Shown here piece after piece: positions 24,501 to 35,688 of a stretch of DNA of 64,000 nucleotides. Below the pieces are notes generated by a model. The model was not told where the DNA came from, ran no database searches, and saw only the letters and a list, made by a program, of their open reading frames with translations. The stretch lies in the NCBI GenBank assembly GCA_963971285.1, contig OZ020244.1:24738001-24802000 (forward strand), read 5' to 3'. Positions within the stretch are counted from its first letter, which is position 1; each line of letters starts with the position of its first letter. Origin of the DNA: Astropecten irregularis. Taxonomy: Eukaryota > Echinodermata > Asteroidea > Paxillosida > Astropectinidae. The position numbers were made by a program, and so were the translations under genes.

Positions 24501-25305
24501 TAGCTGCAGTAACTGTAGCCCAATATTACTCCTGACGTTGTTGTCGTATAAAGGGCTACAGGTCAATCAATATGGAAGTCATCTGTTTAGAATTCCCCAC
24601 CCCTAAAATGACTGTTATTTAGCGATCTGTGGCATAATGACTCACCCTGGTGTTCCTGATGTCGTGAAGAAGCATTCAGAAGAAACAAAATTCAATTATC
24701 ATTTTGGATTTCGACAAAACGAGCAATTTTCGGCCCAAATCTCAGTACATACAAAATGACTTGGAATTCTCAAGAAATTCTCGATAATTCTCGAGAGTTC
24801 TCGCGAATTCTCGAGAATTCTCGAGAGTTCTCGCGAGTTCTCGAGAAATTCTGGAGAACTCTCGAGAATTCTCGAGAACTCTCGAGAATTCTGCACGTGT
24901 AGATCAGGGAGTAGACTGGTGCCGTTCGCTCTATTGCACGTAAATGGAATGTAGACTGGACAGGGTACTAGGAAAGAGTTCAATTCTTATGTATTTCCTT
25001 ATATTATTTCGCAAAGCACTGTGGGAAATTTGCCGCAGAATCCAAGGCAAATTGTATGTACCGAGATTTGGGCCGAAAATTGCTCGTTTTGTCGAAATCC
25101 AAAATGATAATTGAAATTTGTTTCTTCTGAATGCTTCTTCACGACATCAGGAACACCAGGGTGAGTCATTATGCCACAGATCGCTAAATAATAGTCATTT
25201 TAGGGGTGGGGAATTCTAAACAGATGACTTCCATATTGATTGACCTGTAGCCCTATATACGACAACAACGTCAGGAGTAATATTGGGCTACAGTTACTGC
25301 AGCTA
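24501..25305. mobile_element. Long fold-back DNA element 1
   Basis: Ends TAGCTGCAGTAACTG and its reverse complement; the arms stay nearly perfectly paired for about 240 bases (24501-24750 against 25055-25305). The 9-bp target GGTCAGTGG lies directly outside both ends (24492-24500 and 25306-25314). The loop contains a dense array of GAGAATTCTCGAG-like palindromes (24765-24895). Long inverted repeats and a 9-bp target duplication suggest a Mutator-like non-autonomous element. No coding capacity. Confidence 0.8.
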
Positions 25306-25314
25306 GGTCAGTGG

Positions 25315-25955
25315 TAGTCCGAGTAACTTGGACCCTAAAAATCGCCTTTTTTAACATTTGGACATGGTCTGGCGATAGTAGGGTCCAAGTACCTTGTTTG
25401 CATTTTGGTTGCAAGAGCTCCATTTTGCTATGTTTTGCCTCTACCCTGAGTCAAAATCCTGTGATTTCACCTCCAAAACGATCCCAAAATGTCTCATGCG
25501 GCCAGCTATGGACCAAGGGAGAATTGGAGATTCCAATAATGACAAGGTTTACTCACATTTTCTGAAGAAAAGATAATTTTTCCCCTAAAAATGGGCACAG
25601 AGACTTCCTATAAAATGAGCACAGTGTCCGTTTGGTCGGCCATCTTGGTTTTTCAAATTGTACACTGGTACCCGGAAAAAATTTGGGAAAATATGATCTT
25701 TTCTTTAAAAAATGTGAGTAAACCTTGCCATTATTGGAATCTCCAATTCTCCCGTGGTCCATAGCTGGCCGCATGAGACATTTTAGGATCGTTTTGAAGG
25801 TGAAATCACAGGATTTTGACTCAGGGTAGAGGCAAAACATTGCAAAATGGAGCTCTTGCAACCAAAATGCAAACAAGGTACTTGGACCCTACTATCGCCA
25901 GACTATGTCCAAATGTTAAAAAAGGCGATTTTTAGGGTCCAAGTTACTCGGACTA
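25315..25955. mobile_element. Long fold-back DNA element 2
   Basis: Ends TAGTCCGAGTAACTTGG and its reverse complement, arms of about 290 bases that pair almost completely with a short central loop near 25600-25660. Flanked by GGTCAGTGG at 25306-25314 and 25956-25964, sharing one copy with element 1. The tips of the two elements are related (both TAG-4N-AGTAACT), so they are likely cousins. No coding capacity; the open frames on both arms are mirror images. Confidence 0.8.
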
Positions 25956-26169
25956 GGTCAGTGGGTGCAGTGGGTCTTGGGGAATTGTGCTTTCGTTCAA
26001 CTTCACTTATTCATTCATCAAGTGAATGTAAAAAATATAATTTTGGAACATTAGTATTAGAAGTTATTATGGCAAGAATTCCACATCACAATCAATACCA
26101 CATTTTGTCAGATTTTACTTACATTTTTGACGGGTTATGTGCACATTCCGAATGTTGCTGTTCCACTTG

Positions 26170-26450
26170 TTATCAATAGCGCCCTCTTACGTCAAGGATT
26201 TTTTTTCATTTGTCAATAGCGCCCTCTTACGTCAATAATGTTTTCTTAAATTTGTCAATAGCGCCCTCTAACGTTAAGGATGTTTTCTTAAATATGTCAA
26301 TAGCGCCCTCTAACGCCAAGGATTATTTTCTTAAATCTATCAAGAGCGCCCTCACAACCCACATGATTTGTTATAAATCTATTAATGCCCCTCATTTTGC
26401 AAAGTAAACTTTCAAAATCCATCAGTTACGCCCTCATATGATAGAGTTTT
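26170..26450. repeat. Tandem repeat, unit about 42 bp, six or so units
   Basis: Each unit contains TCAATAGCGCCCTCTTACGT or a derivative followed by a T-rich spacer; the first four are well conserved and the last units decay. The ORF over it is only a by-product of the repeat. Confidence 0.75.
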
Positions 26451-26549
26451 TTAAATATATCTGAATTTTTAAAATCTTTTAATTGCACCCCATGCCCAAT
26501 AAATCGGGAGTATTATTCATTCATTAATCTCATACACTTATTTTTGCCT

Positions 26550-26661
26550 GGAGTTAGGAGAGCTGGCCTGACACATTTCGATCCAGGCAGGATCTTTATA
26601 AAAGGCTTAACCTTGATAAAGATCCTGCTAGGATCAAAACGTGCCGGGCCCTCTCAACTCC
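26550..26661. mobile_element. MITE family F, short copy
   Basis: GGAGTTAGGAGAGCTGGCCT ... GGGCCCTCTCAACTCC with GATCCAGGCAGGATC / GATCCTGCTAGGATC inner repeats. A shared tail (GCAGTTTGCAGCAGTTTA) follows to about 26732. Related pieces are at 4745-4915, 5050-5215, 46640-46715 and 48521-48567. Confidence 0.65.
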
Positions 26662-26959
26662 TATCATCTTATAAATTTCAGGTCATTCATTTGGCTGATG
26701 AGCTACAAGCAGTTTGCAGCAGTTTAGTAGTTTCAGAACCCCAGGAATATCTACATTATTTTATCTAAGTTTTCTTAACTATCCTGAAAGTATTTGTAAC
26801 CTTCAGAGGTTGTATTTATAAACAATTATTGCATTATGCTGGAACTATTTCTGAAATAATATATATCCAACATAATGGGACAAAAGGGACAGACAAGTAT
26901 TGCAAAGAAAATGACACACATTGAATCCAGTTGATCATTACTGATTCATGTCCAAGCAT

Positions 26960-26965
26960 TTTATT
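26960..26965 (-). terminator. Poly(A) signal AATAAA, RPL18A
   Basis: AATAAA on the minus strand about 180 bases downstream of the RPL18A stop, the first canonical signal after the gene. The short 3' UTR suits a ribosomal protein gene. Confidence 0.55.
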
Positions 26966-27143
26966 CACTTGACCACATTATTGACCGAGTAATGTACATA
27001 TCCCTCCCAATGGGCAGCCTTTTTATATGAACTGCTTAAATCCAAGAGAATTTTGGTTAACCCCATGACCTTCAATACTCCACTGGTTATGATCCCCCCA
27101 TGGTGGGAAGATTGTAGGGTTAACGGCCAGTCCTCGGGATTGT

Positions 27144-30100
27144 TTACTTGAAGCAGGTGTTGGGCCTTCTTGTGGTGAAGATAGGCCTGAAGGTACGCTG
27201 GGTGCGGTGAACCAGAGGGAACTTGATCTTGGAGTTCTGTAAAGAAAAGAATTTAAACGGGTGATTGAATACTTAATGCCTGGAAGCTATGTTAAATTGT
27301 GCCAACAAAGAAACGTTAAACCTACAAAAGGTTAAAAACAATTGTCGGAATGACGTTTCAAATTTAAAGCAAAATCTTGCTTTCTGTTTTTATTGACTAA
27401 TTAATGTATAGGGAGGGCCTGGTATCAGAAAACGTCTCCAAGGAATTAAAGGGTTTCAATCTCAGAGGCCTTAATGGTCACAGCTTGGATTTTGCTTAGG
27501 CACCTTTTGAGCGAGATGGCAATAGACAATGGACAGTCCCGGCTTTGCTCTTAAGCCCCGCCCAACTTAGTAACGCCAGGTGTTTTACATACGGCATGTG
27601 ACCGAGTTTGACCAAGGTAATGGAAGACAACGACTCCTATTGTTGCACGTACAGTTTGCATGACAGGCTGGATGGGTTTATTAACTAATGGATGAGACCC
27701 ATTATGTTAAAAGGCAAGAATTTAAAATCAGATATTCTCTCATTCAAAAAATCTATAAGGAAACCCCATTTATAATGCTTGGGTGGGATTCGAACCCCAA
27801 CCTCAATACTGGAGATGTCTTAACAACAAAATGTCCTTGGGTCGATTTCACCAAACTCATCATAACATCAATCGTAGGATCTTTGATGCACTGCAGTCCC
27901 ACATTAGTCTAGGCCATATACGATGGGTTATGCTTCGTAACTCGAGTTACGATCGATTGTAGGTCTTTGTGAAATCGACCCCTGGGGCCTTTTTCACTAA
28001 TGCTCTGCGATCACCGTAAAGCCCAAATCCATCGCTAAAACATTTGGGCTTTACGATGGTCGCAAAGCGTTAGTGAAATCGGCCCCTGGTCTTGAATTTC
28101 CTTGCATTTTTCACGACAGAGTTCTCAATCTAGTATTCTGCCATTCATATGGACAAAACTTTTTCATAATGCTGGCCCGTGTGGGATTCGAGCCCCAACC
28201 TCACAATCTCCTCACAACCCAAGCTGTCTACAGAGAGAGAGACTTACGTGGAACTGCTTGACGTTGGGTCGTCTGCACTTCTTGGCTGATACAGTTTCCA
28301 CCTTCATGATCTGAATGGAAGAAGCTCTAGCACGGTGGCGAGCTCCCATGTCACGGTCTGTGTATTGAGATGACAAACCAAAGTCAACTTTCATTTTATA
28401 CTGCACTAGACGAAATCAATTCCGAAGAGCAAACTAGTAAAGCATTGAATTTTGTTTCTTTGATATTTAGACGACTTTGACAAGATTGCTTTATATTCTT
28501 TTCACAACACAAACCTTAAGGCCTGTGGTATTCTGATTCATAGATGGGTTAATCACAATCTAGAATCTGCATTTTCATTTGTTTTATCTATCTTTTGTTT
28601 GTAGCAACTTGTTTCACTCCCATAAACACTTGTATCAGTTTAGACAGGCGACAAGCTGCAAGTTTGATATCTGCACATTGTAAGAATTGGACAGCAGAGA
28701 CGAGAGACTTTGTGCCAACGTATGATGTGCACAGTATTACATTTACGTTATTAATCCGACTATGAGAGTTTACAAAACAGAGGCTCAGGCTTTGCCTCAG
28801 GCTCTGTCATCCATATGCTGAAAATATAGGTTGTGGTTTTTCATTGAAGCTGAACGGCTGTTTTCCTTTTCGATCCAGAGAATCTACTTTGAAGCGCAGC
28901 CAAAGCCTCTATTTTTATACCCATTATTTTAGAATAGATTCATGAAATGGAGCCGAAGCCTCCGTTTCGTAAATCTCCTACGGTTCATATGTATTGAGAA
29001 CAAATGGATGAATGTCATCTTGTACTCACAGCACTGGGTGATGGCCCCAGCTGTTGTCAGATCACGGTACTCTCTGTACATGTTGTGGGTCCCACTGCGA
29101 GAATCATAGCGCAGCCAGATACCAAAGTTCTTGATCCTGGTGGGCTTGGTCTCGTAGATCTATCATATTGGAAAGAAAAACACACACAAGACAATTCAGA
29201 GACCCTGCTCTTATTTCATAGCTAATAATACAGCACAGGGATCATCCAAACTGCCTTCTTATAGGGTCCTCCCCCACAAATCGGCACAATTTTTTGTCCT
29301 GGTTACATCATTGAACTTGCACCATCTAGTATCCTTCACTATGACTTCTTAATTAGCATGTGTGTACATCTCTAATCAAAAAGCACATTGACTTCATTCT
29401 CATTTGAAGAACAGCGAATGAGCACCATCATGTAAGGGATCAAAGTCTGATTTTAATTCACTGATGTAAAAGGGACACCATCACAAATTGAGCCTAAACT
29501 TGGTGGAATGACACCAAAACAAGACTCAATTATAGACGGACAGTAAATAGAAATAAACAAAGAGAAACAAATAACCTGCAATTCAGATTTTTGGAGTTGT
29601 ATTAGTTCCCTATAAGCATGTTTCCCCAAGGTAAATGTTATAATGCTTTTCTACTGTATAACAAAATGTTCCAATCTTATTTTTAATTTTTTTGTAGCAA
29701 CTTGTTTCACTCCCATAAACACTTGTATCAGTTTAGACAGGCGACAAGCTGCAAGTTTGATATCTGCACATTTTAAGAATTGGCAGCAGAGATTAGACAC
29801 ACTGAGCCAACGTATGATATGCAAATGAAAAATTTAGCAGTCCTACTGTGAAAATGGAAAATTTACAACAAATCAACATTTTTTGTTTGGTGTCTGTCTC
29901 TTGGCGCTTTGTTACTTCATCATATATCAAGAAATCCTCATTATTCTATTTTCTATGAATTGCCAAACTGGTCGTCTTATAACAAGGACGACATTGACCA
30001 ATGATAAAAAATATCTGAAAAAAACTGACAGGGGACATAACAAATCTGAACTCTGAAAATCTCCTATACTTTTATGCACAGCCTGTGAGAAAAAAATCTG

Positions 30101-32442
30101 AAATCCAAAACAAACAAAATTTGAAATCAGATAAAAATCTGAGAAATCTCATCACTGTGATAACCTGACAAAATTCACATTCCCAATTCCAAATAGCACT
30201 ATGGATAGGGTCAAGCCAATAGACCACACACAAAAAGTCACGCATATTAGCCTTGGCAGGAAATTTGCATGGACATTTGAATTGTACTTCAAAACGGCTG
30301 GTTTAGCCTGGGTCCTGCAAGGTACCCGGAGGCCAAGGTTGGCTTCAGTGTTATAGCTAGCCTATTATGAGTGCCGGCTAAATTTACTTATTGTGAAGTG
30401 TAGCAAGCGGAGCTCTCGCCCCTCAAGGCCGAAACCCAGGAGATAATCCAGGAGATATTACATGCAAGTCCGTACGTACGTGAGCGTGTCAGCAATTTTG
30501 TTTTGTTATTGGGGACCTGGTCAATTTATCTTTCCAAATTTGTCTCCAAGTCAACATCTTACTGTTATTTCAGTGAAAAAATCAACATTTATGTTGTAAC
30601 TTTTGTACATTTTCTGTGATTTTCACGATTGTTTGTGCCGGTCGGTAACATGGTTTCTCATCTCAGTGCCGGTCACAAAGGCCGAGTGCCGGCTATCCCC
30701 GACCGGTGCTGACCGGCGTGGCTAGAACACTGGTTGGCTTGCTCATAACTGTACCTTCCTGCAGGCCACGATCTCTCCTTTGGTCTTCTTGATCTTCTTC
30801 AGCTTTTTGATGAAGTACCAGAAGCGTGACTTGGCAGATACCTCCTCCGGTGCAAAGATGCGCATCTTGTACAGCGCTGGCTGGCGCAGCTTGTCGCTGG
30901 GCAACGCCCGCCCGATGACGTGAAACTCCTTCAGCTGTAGAGAGGATTGAGCAGTTGTTCAAAATGATTACAAAATATACAAGCCTGTATTTCTTGGCAG
31001 CTAGGTCAACTCATATCCTGGTTGACTCAAATTAAAAACGAATCATAGACAAGATAACGGCATTAGTGTCTATATTATTGCCGAAATATGTTCATTTTAG
31101 GGTTTACAGGACCCATGATATGAATGATTCCATGAATATTTGTTTTAAGTAACAAATCTCATTTTGGAACAGTAGAACCTAAACACAGCGAAAAATCCCT
31201 TACACGAATTGGCACGAAACGGTCGCAAGAGGGCGTCACGATCATCTCATTATGTGACGTCATCGCACTGACCAAAAATGGAAGTTTTCATGAATGAAAC
31301 TGACGCGCATGGGCACATACTCAGCGATGCCCACTCTAACTTCGACAGACCTCACCACGATCTTTCGAATGGTACCAAAAACATACAAATTTGTACATTT
31401 CTTCGACCTTTTGACCATTTTTGGTGGTGTCACCCGACGTTCGAGAACTCACGGACACCGCGATCGTATTTGAACTTTGGTGAGCTGTATTTTTGTTGTC
31501 ATTTTACCGCGAAACCGCGCCACCGTCTGAGTGTGATTGTTGGGTCGTTGAATATTCATATAACGTGTGTTGGGTCTATTGGTTGTGTATGCTGAGAGCG
31601 CCACATGAATATGCATAGAATTGCATGGTCATCCGGAGATGTCGTACGGCCGACTGTTGATCGTTGCGTAGTCGTACACCGCGTGTGTTTGAATAGGCAC
31701 ATCGCGTAATGCGTGCCCCGTACGTGTCTGCAACGGCCCTGCGTGCGTGCGTAACGAGTTGGGCCAGCACATGGTTTCCGTGACGTCACGAGCACGGCCT
31801 CGCGCGTTGACCAATCAGCGCGGCGCTTTTTACACACGGCACTGTTTCCATCCGTGTTACAGTGCATATGGGGAATTTTTCGCTGCGCTAAATAAATACT
31901 GAAAATAAAAATGGGTGTTGTAAAAGACACTAATGCCGGCAAAAATATACCCAGCCATAAAAATGGGGGCCGGCTGTTGACATTGAGTAGGCCTATTGTT
32001 CAACTCAGAACTTGTTAAACATTGCAAAAATTGCTTTGAACAAAATTTTTCAAGACAGAAATTTTCCCCATTCCTAATGCAGGTCCCCCTTTCCTTATAC
32101 ATGTATAGACACCAGAGCAGACTGCGACTGTGCACGCACCGATGTTGGTCCAATGTTAGTTATAGTAAGCAAAAGAAAGTTATCGGCCTATAATTTTCAT
32201 TGGCTGTCCGGAAAATGGGCACAAAAAAGCACATTGGGAATCCGGAATGTGAAATACGGATTTTCGTAACAAGGCAAACATTGACAAAATGTTCTCGTTT
32301 TCAACATTCCCTAGCATATTAATCATGCAAATATACATCTTTAGAGCCCTTTACACAATTAGAGCTTGGAATTTTTTGAAAATATAAATTGTAAAAAGGT
32401 GAAATTTGTAGGGAAATAACCGACCTGTCCCTTCGCCTTCAT
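27144..32442 (-). CDS. RPL18A: 60S ribosomal protein L18a (eL20), complete
   Basis: Structural protein of the large cytosolic ribosomal subunit. Coding exons on the minus strand: 32442-32425, 30934-30755, 29159-29030, 28357-28248, 27236-27144 (TAA). Together they encode 176 residues, the same length as the vertebrate protein. The start MKAKGQ is split from the rest after six codons, a tiny first coding exon typical of ribosomal protein genes. Conserved stretches include [64 protein letters not shown] and SKIKFPL. Splice sites are canonical and phases agree. A pyrimidine-rich start lies just upstream of the ATG and a poly(A) signal about 180 bases past the stop. Introns 2 and 3 hold related H/ACA snoRNA candidates; intron 1 holds a GC-rich insert. 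No break or missing residue seen. Confidence 0.97.
27839..27982. mobile_element. MITE family B, copy 3' of RPL18A exon 4 (intron 4)
   Basis: About 144 bp, left GGGTCGATTTCACCAAAC, right GTGAAATCGACCCC, with TTACGATCGATTGTAGG sub-terminal. It abuts a different palindromic element at 27984. Confidence 0.75.
27984..28086. mobile_element. 103-bp near-perfect palindromic MITE, RPL18A intron 4
   Basis: GGGGCCTTTTTCACTAATGC ... GCGTTAGTGAAATCGGCCCC, with arms pairing through GTAAAGCCCAAAT / ATTTGGGCTTTAC, leaving a loop of about 13 bases. Confidence 0.75.
28597..28732 (-). ncRNA. H/ACA box snoRNA candidate, RPL18A intron 3
   Basis: On the minus strand this ~136-nt segment folds as two hairpins joined by a hinge. 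The 5' hairpin is closed by TGCACAT pairing with ATGTGCA, with an inner TTGG/CCAA stem. The hinge ATATCA fits the H box ANANNA. The 3' hairpin is closed by AACTTG/CAAGTT with an inner CTTGT/ACAAG stem. The ACA box sits three bases from the predicted 3' end. It is in the sense orientation of the host intron, as expected for intron-processed snoRNAs. A near-copy is in intron 2. Human RPL18A introns host SNORA68, so this may be its counterpart, but I could not align the two. H/ACA RNAs guide pseudouridylation of rRNA; the target is not determined. Confidence 0.72.
28768..28975. mobile_element. MITE family A, copy in RPL18A intron 3
   Basis: Ends GTTTACAAAACAGAGGCTC and GCCTCCGTTTCGTAAAT, core inverted relative to the ACAD9 copies. 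It begins 36 bases from the 5' end of the intron 3 snoRNA candidate. Confidence 0.7.
29690..29824 (-). ncRNA. H/ACA box snoRNA candidate, RPL18A intron 2
   Basis: Paralogue of the intron 3 candidate. The 3' hairpin, hinge (ATATCA) and ACA box are essentially identical, while the apical part of the 5' hairpin has diverged. The basal 5' stem is TGCATAT/ATGTGCA: a C-to-T change relative to the other copy turns a G-C pair into a G-U pair, so pairing survives. Similarity stops sharply at the predicted RNA ends and the surrounding intron is unrelated, which argues for selection on the RNA or for a retroposed snoRNA copy rather than a large intron duplication. Same orientation as the host gene. Confidence 0.72.
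31184..31887. mobile_element. GC-rich 704-bp inserted element with two CRE palindromes, RPL18A intron 1
   Basis: Bounded by CACAGCGAAAAATCCC and GGGAATTTTTCGCTGCG (imperfect terminal inverted repeats) and by a direct repeat CTAAA at 31179-31183 and 31888-31892. The interior is strikingly rich in CG dinucleotides. TGACGTCA, the CREB/ATF palindrome, occurs at 31255-31262 and 31781-31788. No convincing ORF. Confidence 0.6.
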
Positions 32443-32456
32443 GACGACTTCCACGA

Positions 32457-32469
32457 GGAGAAAAAGAGG
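32457..32469 (-). promoter_or_regulatory. 5' TOP-like transcription start of RPL18A
   Basis: Minus strand reads CCTCTTTTTCTCC about 15-27 bases upstream of the RPL18A ATG. An uninterrupted pyrimidine run starting with C is the hallmark of terminal oligopyrimidine mRNAs, which couple ribosomal protein translation to TOR signalling. The transcription start is inferred, not seen. Confidence 0.6.
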
Positions 32470-33103
32470 CCGCAAGTTGGTCGCTGGTACCCTGTGCTGA
32501 ATTTCCGTTGCCGAAAACCAGCCAGACACCAGTTATTTTAAATCTCGTTATATATCGCGAGACTTTGAAAACTCATACCGTGGCCGACCATAGACTTGAA
32601 GCAGTCGCTTCAATATAATATCACGCGAAGAAAATGTTTGTGTAATTGAGAGGGAGGAGTTAATCTTGTCGAAAGTAATGGGGGAGGGGCAAGGGCCGGG
32701 AGAGGGGAAAAGGCCTTAAACCCACCCCTGTTTGTCTACTCCCGCTCTGAAAAATGTCTTCAGTAGTGTCAGAACAGAGCAATGCAAGCAAGAATGGATT
32801 GACCCCAACCTCTTGTATATGTTATAAAGGAAAAAGTCAGGTGCCTTTTATTATAATTAATCAATTTCCCCTAGTGGGGGCATCCATGGCTAATAGAGTA
32901 AATAAAAAACTTTGCACGGTGATTGGAGGCTACATAAAATGAGATAACAACAAGCAAATGAACAAATAAAAGAAATATGGAAGTGATCGAGTGTCTCACT
33001 GGCGGCGGGAACCAAAAAAGCAGACAGCCAAACGAATGAATGAAACAAACACCCCATCACCCCAAATGAAAAGATTAACAAACAAACACAAACAAACAAA
33101 CAA

Positions 33104-34461
33104 ATGAATGCTGGTCTGACGATGCATATTGTATCAAGCATTTCCAAAACACACTTCCTTGTCTTGCTGGACCTTTCGGCTGCTTTTGATACTCTCGATC
33201 AAAGCATCATGATTCAGAGGCTCAGTGATACATTTGGTATCACTGGTACAGCATTAGACTGGTTCCGGTCTTATTTTCAACACCGCAAATACCATGTCCG
33301 AATCAACACCACAAATTCTCATCTTGAAGATCTCAGGTTTGGCGTTCCACAGGGGTCAGTCATCGGTCCACAATGCTTCACCATGTACATTCAACCAATT
33401 AGAGAAATCTTGAGCAAGCACCGGTTCCAGTATCACATATATGCTGATGACATCCAGATATACACCGAATTCAACCCCGCTGTTCCTAATGATGCAGAAC
33501 AGACAGTGCACAAACTGTCACAATGTATTGATGATGTTCAGACTTGGATGCTCGCAAACAAGTTAAAACTCAACCAAGAGAAAACTGAATTCATGATCAT
33601 CGCTTCAAAGGCACACCAGCGCAACCTAGAGCACATCACATTGACCCTCGATGAACACACTACAATACAGCCATCAGACTCTGTACAAGTGTTAGGTGTT
33701 ACTCTAGATAATCAGATGAAATTGTCGGACCAAGTTACTAATGTATCAAAATCTGTTAATTTTCACTTACGTAACATTAGGAGAATTCGAAAGCATATCG
33801 ATAGGGACACATGTCACTCTGTAGTGAGAACATTGATAACTTCAAGATTAGATTATTGTAATTCTTTGTATAATGGTCTCACAGCTAAGAATGTTGGTCG
33901 CTTACAGAAACTTCAAAATAAAGCAGCCCGTCTCATATATTGCAAACCAAAACACACTCACACATCCCCTCTTCTAAATGAACTACACTGGCTTCAAATA
34001 AAAGATCGCATTCAGTACAAATCACTAACACTTACTTACAAATGCCTTCATAATCAAGCTCCAAGCTACCTATCTGATCTCCTAACTGTTCGCCAGTCCA
34101 CATACAACACTAGATCTTCATCACATTCCCATCTTCATGTCCCACGTACATTCAAATCTGTTGGTGACCAGTCATTCTCCTCCTTTGCACCTAGATCCTG
34201 GAATCGCCTGCCCCCTGAACTAATTCACTCTCCATCTCTGCTTACTTTTAAGAAGGCACTCAAATCTCATCTGTTTTAAAGTTGTATTTAAACATTTACA
34301 TTTAAATATTTAGACAATATTTGGTTACAGGCCCCTATCTGTTTATTTATTGGCTTAATATTTATGTCTGTGCTACATGTATTTGTTTTGTTTCTTTTGT
34401 TATGCGCTTTGTAACTTTTGAAAAGGCGCTTTATAAATGTTATTATTATTATTATTATTAT
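33104..34461 (+). mobile_element. 5'-truncated L2/CR1-like LINE, reverse transcriptase C-half and 3' end
   Basis: A 391-codon open frame to 34279 encodes a non-LTR reverse transcriptase from its LLDLSAAFDTLD motif onward: GVPQGSVIGP, YADDIQIY (catalytic YxDD box), LKLNQEKTEFM, LGVTLDN, then the C-terminal region with SRLDYCNSLYNGL, KLQNKAARLI, LHWLQIKDRIQYK and RSWNRLPPEL. Endonuclease and early RT motifs are missing. The 3' end has GCGCTTTATAAATG followed by a TTA-type microsatellite to about 34461, as in L2/CR1 clade elements. The frame is still open with no stops, so insertion is fairly young. Confidence 0.88.
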
Positions 34462-35261
34462 AGTATATGACAAAACAGCTCGAGGCGAGACAGACAAGCA
34501 AAAGAATTGATGTAGAAGGGCATGTAAATTACACTATGCAATTGCATGTCTTTCCCTAGCAATAGAATGGTCCTGAGAGAACAGACAAACAGATGTATAG
34601 GCACTGATGATGACATGTCTCAATGAGGCAAGTCATTCCATGTTTTCCAACACTGAAATTTGTGGTTATTGACCATCATGAAGTTTATCATGGCAAAAAG
34701 GTGGAACTTAGAAAAGAGGAATTAGAATAGTAATTAATAACTAATTAGCTGCAAAATACATCTACATGTCTGTCAAAGCAAGATGCACCATTTGTACAAT
34801 CTGGTACATTTGGCCATTTGCACTATGCAAACCAGTACAACATTTCAAAATGACAATTTATGGAAGATACTGGAGTTTGATTCTCAATAAATATTTATTA
34901 ATTGAGGAATAAGCAGCTTTAATCAGCAGTAAAAAAAAAAATTTAAATATAAAAATGAGTGAAATGTACATCTTTCTGATTCAAATTTATGCTCCGCATG
35001 GATACAAAAAAACTGATAATTCTGTTTTTATTCAAATGTAATTATAAGGCGTGTCAAATGTTTCACCATAATTCCTTAATAATAACTTTTCTGCATCATT
35101 TTTACACCAATTTAATAACAAAATCTATCAAGGCTTATTAAATTTCAATAAAAAAGATCATTTGCACAATAATATCACAAGTAGAGTGCCCCCTTAATTA
35201 GCTGAAAGTGAAAAGGTCAGTCATTGGTCAATCATCTGGGGTCGGAAGTCAATGCATGGTA

Positions 35262-35300
35262 TATATTAATATATATACAGTGTATATATATATATATATA
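35262..35300. repeat. TA dinucleotide microsatellite
   Basis: Interrupted TATATA run of roughly 35 bases. Confidence 0.8.
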
Positions 35301-35688
35301 GCCTCTGTTTGTCATGTGACCTATAGAATAACAATTATACATTTATGCATAATTAAATGGCACCCAGAACAGTAAAAACATAAAATCTGGAGAAAATAAA
35401 ACAATACCAAAACCGAATGAGCTATTTGAACCATTTTTACCCATAAGAATGAAATGTGCAGTTGACGTATGGCTGGTATTCATGAATGATATGTTCCATC
35501 AACCTCAGGCTGTGTTGCAATACGGATGCCATATCATGTTTGATGGCAATAATCTACAAACTTCATATTTTTGTCAATCTCTATTGAACATTCAGTGTTG
35601 ATGCATCACAGGTTCTCATGTACTATTTTCAATGTGCTTTGAGTTGTGAACCGACTATCACAGAAGCCTCGTCTAAAGATAAAGCCAA

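Larger units (their letters stand above)
24492..25964. repeat. Three copies of the 9-bp target GGTCAGTGG
   Basis: Exact GGTCAGTGG at 24492-24500, 25306-25314 and 25956-25964, each bordering a fold-back element. This is the pattern left by two successive insertions into the same target. Confidence 0.85.

Noticed and set aside
25311-25876. Two mirrored ORFs containing MFAFWLQELHFAMF-type peptides
   Set aside because: They are the same sequence read from the two arms of fold-back element 2, not genes.
26170-26450. CRISPR-like array
   Set aside because: Spacers are themselves repeats, units are not separated by unique sequence, and the DNA is eukaryotic. It is a simple tandem repeat.
31278-31942. 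Protein-coding gene in the GC-rich block
   Set aside because: Frames on both strands are open because of CG-rich composition; no domain, and the block has transposon-like ends inside an intron.
33104-34279. Host gene encoding a reverse-transcriptase-related protein
   Set aside because: The 3' end structure and microsatellite tail are those of a truncated LINE, and no exon structure is seen.
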